NCBI GenBank assembly: GCA_948585895.1 | Contig: CAPBNZ010000094.1 | Coordinates: forward strand, 1 to 5,763 | Origin: an uncultured Clostridia bacterium | Lineage (GTDB): Bacteria > Bacillota > Clostridia > TANB77 > CAG-508 | Direction: 5' to 3' | DNA: 5,763 nt | Shown: positions 5,274 to 5,763 of the stretch, piece by piece | Numbering within the stretch: position 1 is the first letter of the stretch | Layout of the letters: each line of letters starts with the position of its first letter | The notes under the pieces: generated by a model | The model's database searches: none | What the model was told of the DNA's origin: nothing | Seen by the model: the letters and a program-made list of their open reading frames with translations, nothing else | Translations under genes and position numbers: made by a program

Positions 5274-5339
5274 AGCTTAAGAAACGTAGCCGTTCATTGA
5301 GCAACACCGATATGTGAGTAGAGACACATATCTTTTTTT
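5274..5339 (+). ncRNA. Short antisense RNA, RNA II-like antitoxin
   Basis: A transcript of about 65 nt is bounded by the strong promoter and a clear terminator and has no reading frame of note. It contains GTAGCCGTTCAT (5286-5297) and CAACACC (5302-5308). Both also occur, in the same order, in the non-coding strand of the small peptide gene (GTAGCCATTCAT 5469-5480, CAACACC 5488-5494). This RNA can therefore pair with the peptide's start codon region (12 contiguous pairs, one G-U) and with the 3' part of its SD (GGUGUUG). Its terminator loop GTAGAGA (5318-5324) is complementary to the terminator loop of the peptide mRNA. This is the layout of RNA II of the pAD1 par locus, with dispersed repeats DRa and DRb and contact at the terminator loops. 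The size is also close to that of RNA II. Confidence 0.75.
5309..5339 (+). terminator. Terminator of the antisense RNA
   Basis: GATATGTG (5309-5316) pairs perfectly with CACATATC (5325-5332) over the loop AGTAGAGA, and seven T follow (5333-5339). It also serves as the recognition loop proposed for pairing with the peptide mRNA. Confidence 0.85.
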
Positions 5340-5345
5340 ATGCTC

Positions 5346-5375
5346 AAAAAACAGAGCAGGTAGAGAACTGCTCTG
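5346..5375 (-). terminator. Terminator of the small peptide mRNA
   Basis: On the - strand CAGAGCAG (5375-5368) pairs perfectly with CTGCTCTG (5359-5352) over the loop TTCTCTAC, and six T follow (5351-5346). The stop codon is nine bases upstream. The loop contains TCTCTAC, the exact complement of GTAGAGA in the antisense RNA terminator loop. In pAD1 par the two RNAs share one terminator; here there are two separate ones, six bases apart, with matching loops. Confidence 0.85.
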
Positions 5376-5384
5376 AACTGAAAA

Positions 5385-5480
5385 TCAGTTTTTATTTGTG
5401 TTGTTTTTATATGTATTCAATTCTTCTTCCAATTTTTCAATTTTTTGAAGTAGAATCCATATAAGCATGTAGCCATTCAT
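5385..5480 (-). CDS. 31-residue hydrophobic peptide, candidate type I toxin
   Basis: The peptide starts MNGYMLIWILLQKIEKLEEE, followed by LNTYKNNTNKN. It has a short hydrophobic N-terminal segment (residues 4-11), a charged heptad-like helix (12-21) and a polar tail. I do not recognise the sequence and it is not the known Fst peptide. ATG 5480 is preceded by a near-perfect SD AAGGGAGGTG (5500-5491) ten bases upstream, so translation is surely intended despite the small size. The SD is held in a hairpin (5510-5495), and the gene has its own promoter (5562-5534) and terminator (5375-5346). The facing small RNA carries sequence complementary to its start codon and SD. Tight antisense control of a hydrophobic micro-peptide on a mobilisable element is the hallmark of a type I toxin-antitoxin module that keeps the element in the cell. 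Alternatively it could be a non-toxic regulated small membrane peptide. Confidence 0.75.
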   Translation of the reverse strand: MNGYMLIWILLQKIEKLEEELNTYKNNTNKN

Positions 5481-5494
5481 GTTATTACAACACC

Positions 5495-5526
5495 TCCCTT
5501 CTGTAAGGGATTGTCCTTTATAGGAC
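5495..5526 (-). promoter_or_regulatory. Leader hairpins of the peptide mRNA, one hiding the SD
   Basis: The leader has two stems. At its very 5' end, GTCCT (5526-5522) pairs with AGGAC (5517-5513) over a 4-base loop. Next, TCCCTT (5510-5505) pairs with AAGGGA (5500-5495) over ACAG, burying the first half of the SD. In pAD1 RNA I a 5' helix and an SD-occluding stem-loop have the same roles of stabilising the mRNA and delaying translation. Confidence 0.6.
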
Positions 5527-5533
5527 TTGTTGT

Positions 5534-5562
5534 ATTATACTTTATTTTCTAATATTTTACAA
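5534..5562 (-). promoter_or_regulatory. Promoter of the peptide mRNA
   Basis: TTGTAA (5562-5557), a 17-base spacer and TATAAT (5539-5534) on the - strand. The start is predicted near 5527, giving an mRNA of about 180 nt to the terminator. The -35 lies in the 15-mer TATTTTACAATAAAA (5553-5567), which recurs at 3071-3085. Confidence 0.65.
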
Positions 5563-5586
5563 TAAAATTTAAAATTTTTTGTAAAA

Positions 5587-5763
5587 TTACTTATTTTTTT
5601 GTAACCATTCATAAACATCATCTTCAGTAAGTTCTCCATGTTTTAGTTTAGTTATTTTCTCTTTAGCTTGTTTTTTCCAAGTTTCAAACTCTTTCTTTAA
5701 TTTTTTATCATCTTTGTTTTTATTAACAATTCCAAATTTTTGTTGATATGTTTTTCTATACTC
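5587..5763 (-). CDS. C-terminal end of a charged protein, cut by the window edge
   Basis: An open frame enters from the right edge and ends at TAA 5589-5587, giving the last 58 residues. The segment is very rich in Lys and Glu and helical, with EFETWKKQAKEKITKLKHGE at residues 26-45 followed by LTEDDVYEWLQKNK. The pattern of Trp, basic helix, short Gly turn and a final acidic EWL helix resembles the end of DUF6076-type proteins of Firmicutes, but this is from memory and uncertain. Its stop is 25 bases from the -35 of the peptide promoter, and no terminator hairpin with a T run is seen between them, so read-through into the peptide gene is possible. The start and most of the protein are outside the window. 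Confidence 0.6.
   Translation of the reverse strand, partial: EYRKTYQQKFGIVNKNKDDKKLKKEFETWKKQAKEKITKLKHGELTEDDVYEWLQKNK

Overview
The window is AT-rich DNA with strong AGGAGG-type ribosome binding sites, TTG/ATG starts, TGA used as a stop and extended -10 promoters. This points to a low-GC Firmicute, most likely a clostridial or peptostreptococcal relative. The species cannot be named from the sequence. The gene content (IS110 transposase remnant, decayed phage-defence genes, MobV relaxase with its oriT, plasmid-type type I toxin-antitoxin module) is that of a mobilisable plasmid or an integrated mobilisable element.

Left part (1-1052, + strand): a terminator-like hairpin, about 200 bases without an intact gene, then an IS110-family transposase. 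It keeps the complete DEDD RuvC-like domain but stops before the C-terminal serine domain, so it is a remnant.

Centre (3707 down to 1094, - strand): an unrecognised 204-aa gene, then a row of three defence-type genes. These are a YhcG/DUF1016 PDDEXK nuclease gene interrupted by one in-frame TAA, an AbiTii gene frameshifted near its N-terminus, and an intact 69-aa single-pass membrane protein. The AbiTii C-terminus and the membrane protein N-terminus carry the same short motif (IGN-x-N-x-I-x-x-SNF), resembling the matched RHIM-like amyloid signalling tags of bacterial effector/partner pairs. The nuclease gene has an extended -10 promoter with a perfect 17-base palindrome at the predicted transcription start.

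Mobilisation block (3708-5134): a hairpin-rich 614-base non-coding stretch ends in a MobV-type oriT whose core TAGTGTG/TTA is identical, as I recall it, to the pMV158 nick site. It is followed by a MobV relaxase with all catalytic motifs but without the usual C-terminal coiled coil.

Right part (5135-5763): the best find is a compact convergent pair with the design of the Fst/par type I toxin-antitoxin locus of pAD1. A strong + strand promoter makes an RNA of about 65 nt. The - strand encodes a 31-aa peptide with its own promoter, SD-sequestering hairpin and terminator. Two dispersed repeats in the small RNA are complementary to the start codon and SD of the peptide mRNA, and the two terminator loops are complementary over 7 nt. 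The peptide itself is not one I recognise. The 3' end of another - strand gene runs off the right edge.
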